13,420 nucleotides of DNA from an uncultured bacterium (GCA_905214955.1 CAJMON010000075.1:1-13420); one strand, 5' to 3'. Shown: positions 5,134 through 12,905, numbered from the stretch's first letter. Made by a program: numbers and translations. The notes: generated by a model not told the origin, from the sequence alone.

Positions 5134-6975
5134 TTAAATTCCATGCATTTCCCGGTAGCGCTCTGCGATCTTTCTTCCGATAACTGCAGTCAGATAACGG
5201 TCATAGGGATTTTCTTCCCACACTGCTGACATCTTTGGATCAAACATTCCTGTCTTCTCGTCCAGCGCTGCAAATGGCAGAAGCTCGGTGCCAGATGCGG
5301 AAAGGTACTGATTTTCTCTAGCCTCCAGCCACATATTCACAATATCATTCATATTCGTCTGGCCATGAGGACGCATCTTTAAGGCATCCTGCACCAGCCG
5401 GTCTTCGTAAACTGCTGCGGTATACGGAGGCGCGGTCCGCGGATCAAGGCGCAGCGCATTGTTCACTTCTGCGATTAGTTTTGCTGCATTTGCTCCTGTA
5501 AAGAAAGAACAGGTTTCCTGCTGCTCTCCCAGCTCCCCGATTCTCTTTACCACAGATCTGCCTGTCTCGCCTGTCTGAATCCGCTCCCGCAGTTTTTCAT
5601 CAAACAGCTTTCCCCTGGTTTCCCGGTCGATTCTTCTAAGCTTTTCACAGAGAATCGCTGCCAGTTCCCCTCCTGACGGCATAAATGCAAAAAAACGTTC
5701 ACTGATCCGTCCATCTCTTAAAAGCTCCGGCGGAAGCTGGCGTATGCCGTTTGCTGTCATAAACGTAAATACAGCTGCCTTCCTCTTCTGCATCCAGTCC
5801 AAAAGCTGCCCCAGCATATTCAGCTTTACTTCATGGGTATGCTCATCCATTCGGAAAATCTTCTCTGCCTCATCAATAAGCAGCACGCAGGGTGCCATAG
5901 ACTCAATCCGCTCCAGGCATCTGCGCATATTGGATTCGGATTCTCCATAACTGCTGGACTGGATACGGTCTATCTGAAACCGGATCAGGGCTGCATCATC
6001 CAGCCTTCTTGCGGCCTCTTCTGCCATCAGGGTTTTTCCGGTTCCTGGAATTCCTGTTACCAGAATCCCTTTCGGAGGTTCCACTCCGTACAGTCTGCGG
6101 CAGGAATCCGGATATAAAAAACAGTCCCGCCTGTTCTCCAGCCACTGACAAAGTCCATCCAGTCCCACTGCCCGCTCTGGTGTTTCCTTTCCTTCTTCTC
6201 CCCTTTGCTCCCGGTCATAATCCATCAGAACAATGGTGGGATCTTTCTCTGCTGCTTTTTCTTTTTCCTGCCGGATCAGTTCCCGCATCCGCTCTTCACA
6301 CCTTCTCTGCACTTCTGGCAGCACGGCATCCAATCCGCAGGAAATCCCATACTCTCCCTGCAGAGATCTTAAAATTCCACGAATCTGAGATTCTGACAGC
6401 CCTTTTAACTGTTTGGCCGTTTCCAGAAGCTCCCACTCCCTGGGCGTGTTCTTCAGACTCTCCTTCAAAATCTGGCTGATATCCTCCAGATCTGCCGGGT
6501 GAACCCGGATCAGTTCAATTTCTTCTCCAAAACCATCCGGAATCAGTGTATGAGGCGCGGAAATCAGCAGATAGGCTTTGGAAGCCCACTCTGCTTCCAG
6601 AAATGCTTTCACCATTTTCTGTCTCTGGTTCCTGTCCCATACCTGAAAATCCTGCAGGGTAAAAAAACAGGCATTCTGATAGTTTGCCGGAATCTCCGTC
6701 TGCATTTTCTGCGTTTCCCTGCAGCAGTATGAAAAATAGACTTCCTCAAATGAAAAAAAACGCTCCTGCTTTTTCAGCCATTGGTACCGCTCTCCTTTGG
6801 GTTTTGTGTCTGACAGGGGATATTTTCCACCTCTCTGCGCTCTTGTCAGGCGTTCCCATAAAACAGCTGATTGATCTACTGCCCTTCGGATCACATGCCG
6901 GTCTTCTGTCTGAAAATACAAAATCCGTTTCCCTGTATGAGAAATCTGCACATCCATATCGTGAATCACTGTCAA
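5134..6975 (-). CDS. Ycf46-like AAA+ ATPase
   Basis: A 613-residue cytosolic ATPase. Residues 1-250 resemble the degenerate N-terminal domain of Ycf46 proteins, including FFTLQDFQVW and LLISAP. The AAA+ core starts near 270: Walker A GIPGTGKT 308-315, pore-loop region SSYGESESNMRR 341-352, Walker B VLLIDEAEK 364-372, sensor-1 N409 in MTANG, arginine-finger region LLRDGRISERF 418-428 and a lid helix FFTGANAAKLIAEV 491-504. The family is thought to remodel proteins; substrates are unknown. The first possible start is a TTG whose TTGA overlaps the stop of the Hsp70-like gene. A GTG at 6969 has better spacing (10 bases) to the GGAG, and the first ATG is at 6957, so the start is uncertain. About 100 C-terminal residues beyond the lid are family-specific and unrecognised. 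Confidence 0.88.
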   Translation of the reverse strand: MTVIHDMDVQISHTGKRILYFQTEDRHVIRRAVDQSAVLWERLTRAQRGGKYPLSDTKPKGERYQWLKKQERFFSFEEVYFSYCCRETQKMQTEIPANYQNACFFTLQDFQVWDRNQRQKMVKAFLEAEWASKAYLLISAPHTLIPDGFGEEIELIRVHPADLEDISQILKESLKNTPREWELLETAKQLKGLSESQIRGILRSLQGEYGISCGLDAVLPEVQRRCEERMRELIRQEKEKAAEKDPTIVLMDYDREQRGEEGKETPERAVGLDGLCQWLENRRDCFLYPDSCRRLYGVEPPKGILVTGIPGTGKTLMAEEAARRLDDAALIRFQIDRIQSSSYGESESNMRRCLERIESMAPCVLLIDEAEKIFRMDEHTHEVKLNMLGQLLDWMQKRKAAVFTFMTANGIRQLPPELLRDGRISERFFAFMPSGGELAAILCEKLRRIDRETRGKLFDEKLRERIQTGETGRSVVKRIGELGEQQETCSFFTGANAAKLIAEVNNALRLDPRTAPPYTAAVYEDRLVQDALKMRPHGQTNMNDIVNMWLEARENQYLSASGTELLPFAALDEKTGMFDPKMSAVWEENPYDRYLTAVIGRKIAERYREMHGI

Positions 6976-8978
6976 GAGACTCCACCTGCCCTTTCTTCAT
7001 GGACCATATGAAAATAAGGTGTCATACGTTCCACATGTTCTTTCAGGGAAGGATAAAGTGCTTCCAGCATCCTTTCCTGCACCTTTTCCCGGATTCCAAG
7101 CTGATTCTGATAAATTGCTGTAAGATTTCGGATAATCTTCTCAGAACGTGCTTTTACTTTTTCACGGTTTTTGACTCTTTCTGCAACCGTCCGCACACGC
7201 TCTGGTCTCCAGCTTCCGAAGATCCCAAAAATTTTCCAATTTGGAAGTGTCAGAGAAACTTCGGTATCCGCAAAAGCCTGCTCTACCGCTTTTCTGTCAA
7301 TTTCAAAAGAAAATCGTTCTGCAAAATCCGGGAACATCTTCTCGAAATGACTGCGGATATCCTGATTGATCTGCTCTTCGATGTGATCCCTGAGATACCA
7401 GAGGGTCAGGCCTTCCCTGACTGCTTCTCCAAGATCCAGAGATGTTTTCCATTTCCGTTCAAAATCTTCCCGCCAGCTTTTCAGACTGGCCGCTTCCTCC
7501 TGCTTCCATTCTTCCAGAGTCTGGCTCATCATCTGATACGTACACACTGCCAGATACCCTGCTGTAGTCTTCTCCATGCTGTCACTACACTTTCGAATCA
7601 CTGCCGCCGTCCTTGCCTGCAGCTGCTTTAACTCTCGGTTTTTCAGCACTTCCAAAGCTGCCACATACGCTAGTCCCTCAACGACAGAATAGTTTGGAAA
7701 ATCTGCCCTGACCGGTCTTCTTCCAAAACATTCCTCTGCAAGTTCTGCCGTTTCCGGCATAGCAGAAACGCCTCCTGTAAGAATAATCTTATCCGGCACT
7801 CTTCCTTTTAAATACTGCTTCATCTGCCTGCCAGCATCTAAAAACACCTGCCGACATCCTGCGTACCAGGATGGAAACGTTCTCTTTGACTCCTCTTTCT
7901 CCCACAGGGATGTACTGCCGATGCTTACTGGCATCCGGTGGAGTACCTGCCCCATAAACGCTTTTTTCAGGAACCAGCTTTCATACTCTTCATTGGGATC
8001 TTCTCCCGGATTCGGTTCGAAAAATACCGCATACATCCCCGTCTCTGTCCCGTCATTTCCATTGGGTCCATAGAATTCTTCTTTTTTTCTGCGAAGCTCC
8101 AGCTTGTGGTAAGTGCACACCATACGCTCTTTTTTATGAACACTGTTTCCAGAATACTGCCGCAGTCTTAAAAGTCTTTCCGGCCACTCTTCTTTCGGCG
8201 GATATTTTCCAAGACAGAAACATTTCAGCATATTTTCCTCAATAAGATTTCCGCCAAACGGACAGCTGTACTCGCCATTTTCCGGAATCCGATCCTCCGT
8301 CACCAATGTCACATCAAAGGTGCTGGAGCCACAGTCAATCAGAAGCACTGTTTCTCCCTTTCGGATGCGCTTTTCTTCTGAAAGAGCCGGATTGGTTTCT
8401 CTTGCAAATGCCGCCAGAGACTCTGAAACAACCACTACCTGAATCTCTTTCTCGTACCCTTCTACGGTAAGTCCCTTTCCAAGGAGATCGGCATATTCTT
8501 TTTCCCGTTTTTTCCATTTTCCGCCTGCTGGACGTCCTACTGCCAGAATGGTGCGCCGGTCTCTTCGTATCGTATGGACATTGTACTGAAACAGAAGCCT
8601 GACAAACTGCTGAAATGCCATTCTCATCAATTCCTCATAAGTATGTGTATCTTCTGTACCATCCTCTGTGCGGTATCTGCTGCGCGCCTCATTGGTACCA
8701 GGACATTTTTTGAAATTATAATAGGCTCTTCCATTCTGGAAACTGCCAATTCCAATCTTACAGGGCTGATCCGGTGCATCCGGCAGGAAAAGAACATTGG
8801 GACATTTGTATCCCACTCTTGTACTGTCGGGAAATAGAGGATCCTGGCTGATTCTCCCATCCTGGACTCTGGCAAGAACCGCACTCAACTCTCCATCCCC
8901 AAAGTCTACACCGATGAGATTCACTTCTTCTGGCTCCACCGGCATCTCAACCCTGAAACGTTCAAATAAATTTTCCAT
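6972..8978 (-). CDS. Hsp70/actin-fold ATPase with non-canonical helical C-terminus
   Basis: A 668-residue cytosolic ATPase of the Hsp70/actin superfamily. Phosphate-1 is LIGVDFGDGELSAV (21-34), connect-1 VVVSESLAAFA (182-192), phosphate-2 LLIDCGSSTFDV (212-223), adenosine motif IILTGGVSAMP (398-408) and connect-2 VVEGLAYVAA (432-441). After about 450 there is no beta-type substrate-binding domain as in DnaK. Instead about 215 residues of charged helices end the protein, so it is not DnaK. The open frame extends to an ATG at 9095, but that overlaps the previous gene by 134 bp with an AGGAG only three bases away. The ATG at 8978 overlaps by 17 bp with GGAAGGA 13 bases upstream, and I prefer it. 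It is followed by the AAA+ gene with a four-base overlap, suggesting coupled translation and a joint job. Confidence 0.87.
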   Translation of the reverse strand: MENLFERFRVEMPVEPEEVNLIGVDFGDGELSAVLARVQDGRISQDPLFPDSTRVGYKCPNVLFLPDAPDQPCKIGIGSFQNGRAYYNFKKCPGTNEARSRYRTEDGTEDTHTYEELMRMAFQQFVRLLFQYNVHTIRRDRRTILAVGRPAGGKWKKREKEYADLLGKGLTVEGYEKEIQVVVVSESLAAFARETNPALSEEKRIRKGETVLLIDCGSSTFDVTLVTEDRIPENGEYSCPFGGNLIEENMLKCFCLGKYPPKEEWPERLLRLRQYSGNSVHKKERMVCTYHKLELRRKKEEFYGPNGNDGTETGMYAVFFEPNPGEDPNEEYESWFLKKAFMGQVLHRMPVSIGSTSLWEKEESKRTFPSWYAGCRQVFLDAGRQMKQYLKGRVPDKIILTGGVSAMPETAELAEECFGRRPVRADFPNYSVVEGLAYVAALEVLKNRELKQLQARTAAVIRKCSDSMEKTTAGYLAVCTYQMMSQTLEEWKQEEAASLKSWREDFERKWKTSLDLGEAVREGLTLWYLRDHIEEQINQDIRSHFEKMFPDFAERFSFEIDRKAVEQAFADTEVSLTLPNWKIFGIFGSWRPERVRTVAERVKNREKVKARSEKIIRNLTAIYQNQLGIREKVQERMLEALYPSLKEHVERMTPYFHMVHEERAGGVS

Positions 8979-9942
8979 CTGTGCTCTGTGTTCCTTCCCT
9001 TCCGTTTTCACGGAAACATCCCGTGAGTATCCGCTCATAAACCGTCTTTTCTGTCCTGTCCTCTCTCCAGTATAGGCCCGGGCATGCAGGTTCATAAACT
9101 CCTGCCTTCCGAAATTCGTTTCTCACAGCATCCGGAATTTCCTGGTCATCATAGAAAAGCAGGCACAGCCGATTTCCCTTCTGGTTTTTCCACATGTCAA
9201 GGAGCTGTTCTCCCAGTATCCTGGCGTTCTCCAGATCTCCTCCATTCATCTGCTCCATCTTCTGCACTGCAGGAATGATCTGCCTGGCCGCTTCCATAAA
9301 AACCAGATGGCTTTCCCGGTCTTTTCTTTTCCGGTTCAAATGCTCCGATGTGCTTCTGAAAAATTCTCTTTTTTCCCGCAAATATAAAAGATTCTGCTTC
9401 TGCTCCTGCCGCTGCCTGTTTATCATCTGGTGGAGTTCTTCCTGCTTTCCTCTGGTTCTGCTGCCCCGCTCTGCCAGACTGACCAGAATCTCCAGTTCCT
9501 CAAATGACAGCTCCGGCCTTGTAAGCTGTGACAGATGAAACTCCTCTGCTGTCTCCAGTGCTCTTTTCACTTCTGGAAGAGACGCATCCTGTTTGCCCGG
9601 AAGCTGGGTTTTCAAAATCTGCCTCAGTCTTTCTTCGGCCTGCTGAATCTGTCCGGCGTACCGGGCTGCCTGTTCCTGCCCTTCCCTGGCGGCGGCTGCA
9701 AAGATCATCAGAGGCCCTGCCAGTTTCTGGAACAGGGCTGCCCAGGGAGTGACTTCTGTCACGTAACGGTTCCATTCTGCCACTGCTTTCTGGTATTCGA
9801 TGTGGGTCAGCAGACACAGCTCTGCCTCTGCAAGCACTCTCCGCTCATCTGCTGTCCTTCTCCTCTGAATATCCAGATACAGCTCCGGAATCTTTCCCTT
9901 TTTCTTTTCTTCTTTTGTGCCCTCTTTCATTTCTTTTTTCAT
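8962..9942 (-). CDS. Coiled-coil protein of unknown function
   Basis: A 326-residue cytosolic protein I cannot place in a family. The first 17 residues are almost all Lys/Glu. Residues 28-135 and 165-255 are long charged helices, probably coiled coils, with a more hydrophobic patch (LFQKLAGPLMIFAAAA) at 70-85 that is too short and polar-flanked for a certain membrane span. The last 70 residues look globular (LCLLFYDD, then PGLY 288-291 and ILTGC 305-309). The same PGLY...Y..LL.GC ending occurs in the preceding gene product, so the two probably share a small C-terminal domain. The ATG lies three bases after the upstream stop, with GAGGTG eight bases before it. Its position directly before the Hsp70-like gene would suit a dedicated partner or exchange factor; that is inference. 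Confidence 0.82.
   Translation of the reverse strand: MKKEMKEGTKEEKKKGKIPELYLDIQRRRTADERRVLAEAELCLLTHIEYQKAVAEWNRYVTEVTPWAALFQKLAGPLMIFAAAAREGQEQAARYAGQIQQAEERLRQILKTQLPGKQDASLPEVKRALETAEEFHLSQLTRPELSFEELEILVSLAERGSRTRGKQEELHQMINRQRQEQKQNLLYLREKREFFRSTSEHLNRKRKDRESHLVFMEAARQIIPAVQKMEQMNGGDLENARILGEQLLDMWKNQKGNRLCLLFYDDQEIPDAVRNEFRKAGVYEPACPGLYWREDRTEKTVYERILTGCFRENGREGTQSTDGKFI
9016..9027 (-). promoter_or_regulatory. Partial internal copy of the promoter-box core
   Basis: Twelve consecutive bases, CTCACGGGATGT on the minus strand, are identical to the centre of the 25-bp promoter box, in the same orientation. They lie inside the coiled-coil gene, 38-49 bp before the preferred Hsp70-like start codon. 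The outer half-site bases are not kept, and no -10 box is found at the spacing seen at the other two copies. It may be chance or a weak site. Confidence 0.25.
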
Positions 9943-9945
9943 CCT

Positions 9946-10713
9946 TTACGCACCTCTTCTGCTTCCCTGGCAGCCTTCCAGAAGCCGGTAGGAAGTCCCA
10001 TTCTTTTCATAAAGTCCCGGATATACTGTTTCGAAAGGATGTCCGGTTACAAAGTCATCCAGTTTCCTATCGTTTCTGGAAAGATCCCCTGCAAACAGTG
10101 CATAGATTCTTGCCCTGCGCAGACACTCTCCTGCCTTTAAAATCCATCCGCGGATTTCTTCTGCCTGCAAAGCCTCTTCCCTGGAATTTTCCGGATAGAA
10201 AATGGACAGCTCTTCCAAAAGCCGGTACAGAATCACTCCGGTATCTTCTGCGGCTTTTTTAAAACATTCTCTGTTTTTTCGTTCCTCAATTCCTGCAAGA
10301 AGCCGCTCTTCCTCCAGGCACAGACGTTTTCTGGACGCATGTTTCAGTTCTTTTCTGAATTCTGACACGTCAGGAGTTTTTTCAGCTATCCCTATCTGAA
10401 CCCCCTGTTTTGTCAGTTCTTTTCTGCTTAAAAGGCTTAAAAATTCTGTACGCAGGCGTTTCAGAAAGGCCTGTGCTTCCTTGTACTGCCGCTCAATTCC
10501 AAAGAGTGCCTGAAATGCCCTGGCATTTTTTAGAAAATGCCAGGCGTACCGGTCATAGTTTTTCAGTGTCTCGTACGTCTGCCAGAGACTGCACAGGCGC
10601 AAAACCTGTCTCTTTCTTCCCCAATATCTGACAATCAGGAACAAAATCCCTGCCGCGGCTGCTGCCAGCGCCAGATAGATTCCCCACTTCGCTGTTTCCA
10701 CGTCCTGTCCCAT
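9946..10713 (-). CDS. Single-pass membrane-anchored helical protein, unknown function
   Basis: A 255-residue protein with one N-terminal membrane segment (about residues 11-29, IYLALAAAAAGILFLIV) followed at once by RYWGRKR, which by the positive-inside rule leaves the rest in the cytoplasm. Residues 40-210 are charged helices. The C-terminus carries PGLY (232-235) and LLEGC (244-248), the same small motif pair as in the following coiled-coil gene. I recognise no family. The ATG has GAGGG seven bases upstream and starts 14 bp after the propeller-protein gene. In context it likely tethers the soluble ATPases to the membrane; this is inference. Confidence 0.84.
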   Translation of the reverse strand: MGQDVETAKWGIYLALAAAAAGILFLIVRYWGRKRQVLRLCSLWQTYETLKNYDRYAWHFLKNARAFQALFGIERQYKEAQAFLKRLRTEFLSLLSRKELTKQGVQIGIAEKTPDVSEFRKELKHASRKRLCLEEERLLAGIEERKNRECFKKAAEDTGVILYRLLEELSIFYPENSREEALQAEEIRGWILKAGECLRRARIYALFAGDLSRNDRKLDDFVTGHPFETVYPGLYEKNGTSYRLLEGCQGSRRGA

Positions 10714-10727
10714 CTTCCTGCCCTCTT

Positions 10728-12230
10728 TCAGCTTTCCAAAGACAGAAGCCGGATCTCCTGGTCTGCATCACTGCGGTATGCCAGCAGCCGGTCCGATGCC
10801 GCTATCTCTGTAATATCTCCTTCTGCCTCTGCCAGTACCACTGCGCTCTGCGCTCTTCCTTCTCCTGAACCAAAGGAAACCAGACAGATCTGGTTTTTCC
10901 AGGCGATGAGATATCCTTTCTGGCAAATCTCCACCGCATGAGCCCCGATAAATTCTTTCCATCGTCTTCCGTCCTGCATATCTGTATGAACACCGCCAAA
11001 CTGATCCAGCCAGATCACATGATCTTCCCAGCCACGGATCTCTACGGCACCCTGAGTATTTTCTTCTGGCCAGATGCTGCTGCCTGCCCCCAAAAGGCTG
11101 CGGTCTATCTGGATGCCTGCCGCAAAGTTCAGCCCTGCTTGAAATGCCAGCAGCCCAACAGTATGTGCAAATCCTGCCGCATTGGTCAACAGGGTGCCAT
11201 CCTCCTGAAGGATCCCATACACCGGCCCAAAAACATCGGCCTTCACCACCCGCATATCCGGACAGATCCGGACATCTCTTCCGCGGATCACTGCCTGTCC
11301 GTTCTCTTTCACTCCCACCAGCCATGTACCTTCCTCATAAGCCCAGTCTGAAAGAGGCTCGTCGAACCTCACTGGCAGAACTCCTTTTGCTCCCTCTGCA
11401 TCCCGCCACAAAATCTGCCGATCACTGCTTACAAAGCACAGCTCCTCCGATACCTGAAACCGGGGCAGAAAATTCACATACCAGGCACCTTTTCGCAACA
11501 GGTACAGCCTCTCCTCCGGGAATACCTGTCTGGTCAGACTAGTGCCTGCCAAGCGTATCTGTACCGGCTTTTCCGTTCTGTTTTCAAACCATACAGTCTC
11601 CAAAAGGGCAGACTCCTGCCCGGCTCCTGTCCAAAAAGGCAGAACAAGTTCTTCTTCCTTCAGGCCGCTGCCGATCTCTCCCCACGCTCCGTCACACTCT
11701 CTGGATGCAGGCAGTGCTTCCTGATGCAGACGCTTTTTCATGTATTCTACCGCACTGATCCCATTGAATGCTTCCACTTCCCATAATTTTCCAGAATCTT
11801 TCCGGTCTTCTGCTACCTCTTCCAGATCCCGTCCTGCCTGAATATGCAGCATCAAAAATAAACAGAGCAGCGCTGCCCCGCGCAGAGAATGGATTTCCTC
11901 TGCTGCTTCTGACAGTTCTCTGATTTTTTCTTTGTTTTTTTCCACAAATGTCCCATATCCTGCTTCCTGAAGCCATGAAGCAGCCGCCTGCCCGGCCGGA
12001 AGCTCTTTCTCCAGAAACCGCCTTGCTTCACTTCTGCCAGCAGGACTCTCCTTTCCTTCCAGAAAATTCAGCAGAACTTCAATGAGAAGCTCAACCTCTG
12101 TCTTTTTCAGATGGGAAAGCATCTCTCTGTAAGGTGCAGAGAACGGCTCCACCGCCTGCCAGACTTCCTTCAGGGAAAACTGGTCATGAAGAACTTCCCT
12201 GCCTTCTACAATAATTCCATGTAACTGCAT
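10728..12230 (-). CDS. Helical N-terminus with RCC1/beta-propeller-like C-terminus, unknown function
   Basis: A 500-residue protein without signal peptide. Residues 1-170 are helical. Residues 195-290 look like a beta-sandwich (VWFENRTEKPVQIRLAG). From about 295 several blades of roughly 50 residues follow the pattern hydrophobic strand - turn - D/G - strand: GTWLVGVKENGQAVIRG, GPVYGILQEDGTLLTN, DHVIWLDQFGGVHTD, GYLIAWKNQICLVSF and RLLAYRSDADQEIRLLS. This resembles RCC1 or related propeller repeats, which usually act as binding platforms. The ATG has AAGGGGG five bases upstream and begins 20 bp after the regulator gene. No catalytic motif is seen. The most likely role is a scaffold or target-recognition subunit; this is inference. 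Confidence 0.84.
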   Translation of the reverse strand: MQLHGIIVEGREVLHDQFSLKEVWQAVEPFSAPYREMLSHLKKTEVELLIEVLLNFLEGKESPAGRSEARRFLEKELPAGQAAASWLQEAGYGTFVEKNKEKIRELSEAAEEIHSLRGAALLCLFLMLHIQAGRDLEEVAEDRKDSGKLWEVEAFNGISAVEYMKKRLHQEALPASRECDGAWGEIGSGLKEEELVLPFWTGAGQESALLETVWFENRTEKPVQIRLAGTSLTRQVFPEERLYLLRKGAWYVNFLPRFQVSEELCFVSSDRQILWRDAEGAKGVLPVRFDEPLSDWAYEEGTWLVGVKENGQAVIRGRDVRICPDMRVVKADVFGPVYGILQEDGTLLTNAAGFAHTVGLLAFQAGLNFAAGIQIDRSLLGAGSSIWPEENTQGAVEIRGWEDHVIWLDQFGGVHTDMQDGRRWKEFIGAHAVEICQKGYLIAWKNQICLVSFGSGEGRAQSAVVLAEAEGDITEIAASDRLLAYRSDADQEIRLLSLES

Positions 12231-12250
12231 AAATACCCCCTTATAGACTT

Positions 12251-12811
12251 TTATAAGCTTTCGCTGAACAACGGTGCCTCCCCCATAGACACCAGAAGCT
12301 CATCCACCTCCATCGGGTCATACCGTCCATCCCGGATACAACGACAGATAATGTAGTCCGTCTTCTGATCAGGAACAAAGGTATAGCCTGCCAGCGCCAA
12401 AAGATAATTGGACTCAAAAAGATCCAGCTTCAGCACCAGGCATAGTTTCAGAATAAAATGCTTGCTGGTGTGCTTTCCCTTCTGGCGTATCCTGGACCAC
12501 TGATTCCGATGCATCCCTATTGCACGGTATACCTGTGGATCCTGCATATCCGCCCTCTTAATAAAATCTGACAAAATCGAGTAAAAATCCCTGGACAGCG
12601 GCTGATACTCCCGCAGCTCCTCCGTAATTTCTCCCGCCAGCTCTTCAATACTTTCCTGCTCCTGACACGTTTCCTTCTTCAGATCCAGTTTCTGCTGCAT
12701 CGCATGGTAGCTGGCCGGATCTGTCTTAAGCCTGGAAAGCACAGATTCCTTCTCCTCCTGGGTCATCACTTCCAAGATGCGATCCAGCAGGACTGTATCC
12801 ATATTTTGCAA
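12251..12811 (-). CDS. XRE-like helix-turn-helix regulator, first gene of the operon
   Basis: A 186-residue protein. The N-terminal 70 residues are helical and acidic. Residues about 76-146 form a lambda-repressor-like helix bundle: DPQVYRAIGM and HRNQWSRIRQ would be the helix-turn-helix, followed by ILKLCLVLKLD and LFESNYLLALAGY, a helix pattern common in XRE proteins. The C-terminal 40 residues (ICRCIRDGRYDP..EVDELL) are extra. The best start is a TTG at 12811, eleven bases after AGGAGG; the first ATG is at 12802, 20 bases away. It leads the operon and is the most natural candidate to bind the 25-bp box at its own promoter and at the distant membrane-protein promoter. Whether it activates or represses cannot be told. 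Confidence 0.83.
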   Translation of the reverse strand: MQNMDTVLLDRILEVMTQEEKESVLSRLKTDPASYHAMQQKLDLKKETCQEQESIEELAGEITEELREYQPLSRDFYSILSDFIKRADMQDPQVYRAIGMHRNQWSRIRQKGKHTSKHFILKLCLVLKLDLFESNYLLALAGYTFVPDQKTDYIICRCIRDGRYDPMEVDELLVSMGEAPLFSESL

Positions 12812-12858
12812 ATAAATTTTTCCCTCCTGTGAGCTTGCTATTTTCGTGTGTTTTCCCT

Positions 12859-12904
12859 ATTCTACCACCTTTTTCCACAAAAGTTGCCACATCCCGTGAG
12901 ACAA
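12859..12904 (-). promoter_or_regulatory. Operon promoter with 25-bp activator-like box
   Basis: The 25-bp box (12880-12904) is identical, base for base, to that at 4877-4901. After the same 15-bp gap comes the -10 hexamer TAGAAT (12859-12864). The sequence between box and -10 differs from the other copy, so the box and the spacing are what is conserved. A leader of about 40 bases follows before the TTG start, with AGGAGG at 12823-12828. Confidence 0.72.
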
Positions 12905-12905
12905 C

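Noticed and set aside
6684..7631. Plus-strand open frame of 315 codons opposite the Hsp70-like and AAA+ genes
   Set aside because: Its composition (Cys, His, Phe, Ser rich) is typical of antisense frames here, and the minus-strand genes carry clear motifs.
8979..9095. Upstream start of the Hsp70-like gene at 9095
   Set aside because: It would overlap the coiled-coil gene by 134 bp, its AGGAG lies only three bases from the ATG, and the added 39 residues lie ahead of the first domain strand. The ATG at 8978 fits better, though this is not proven.
4877..12904. The two identical 25-bp boxes as attachment-site direct repeats of an integrated element
   Set aside because: Both copies have the same orientation and the same 15-bp distance to a -10 hexamer, which repeats from integration would not explain. 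No integrase or tRNA gene is present. A promoter box is the simpler reading, though an insertion boundary near the LysR remnant remains possible.
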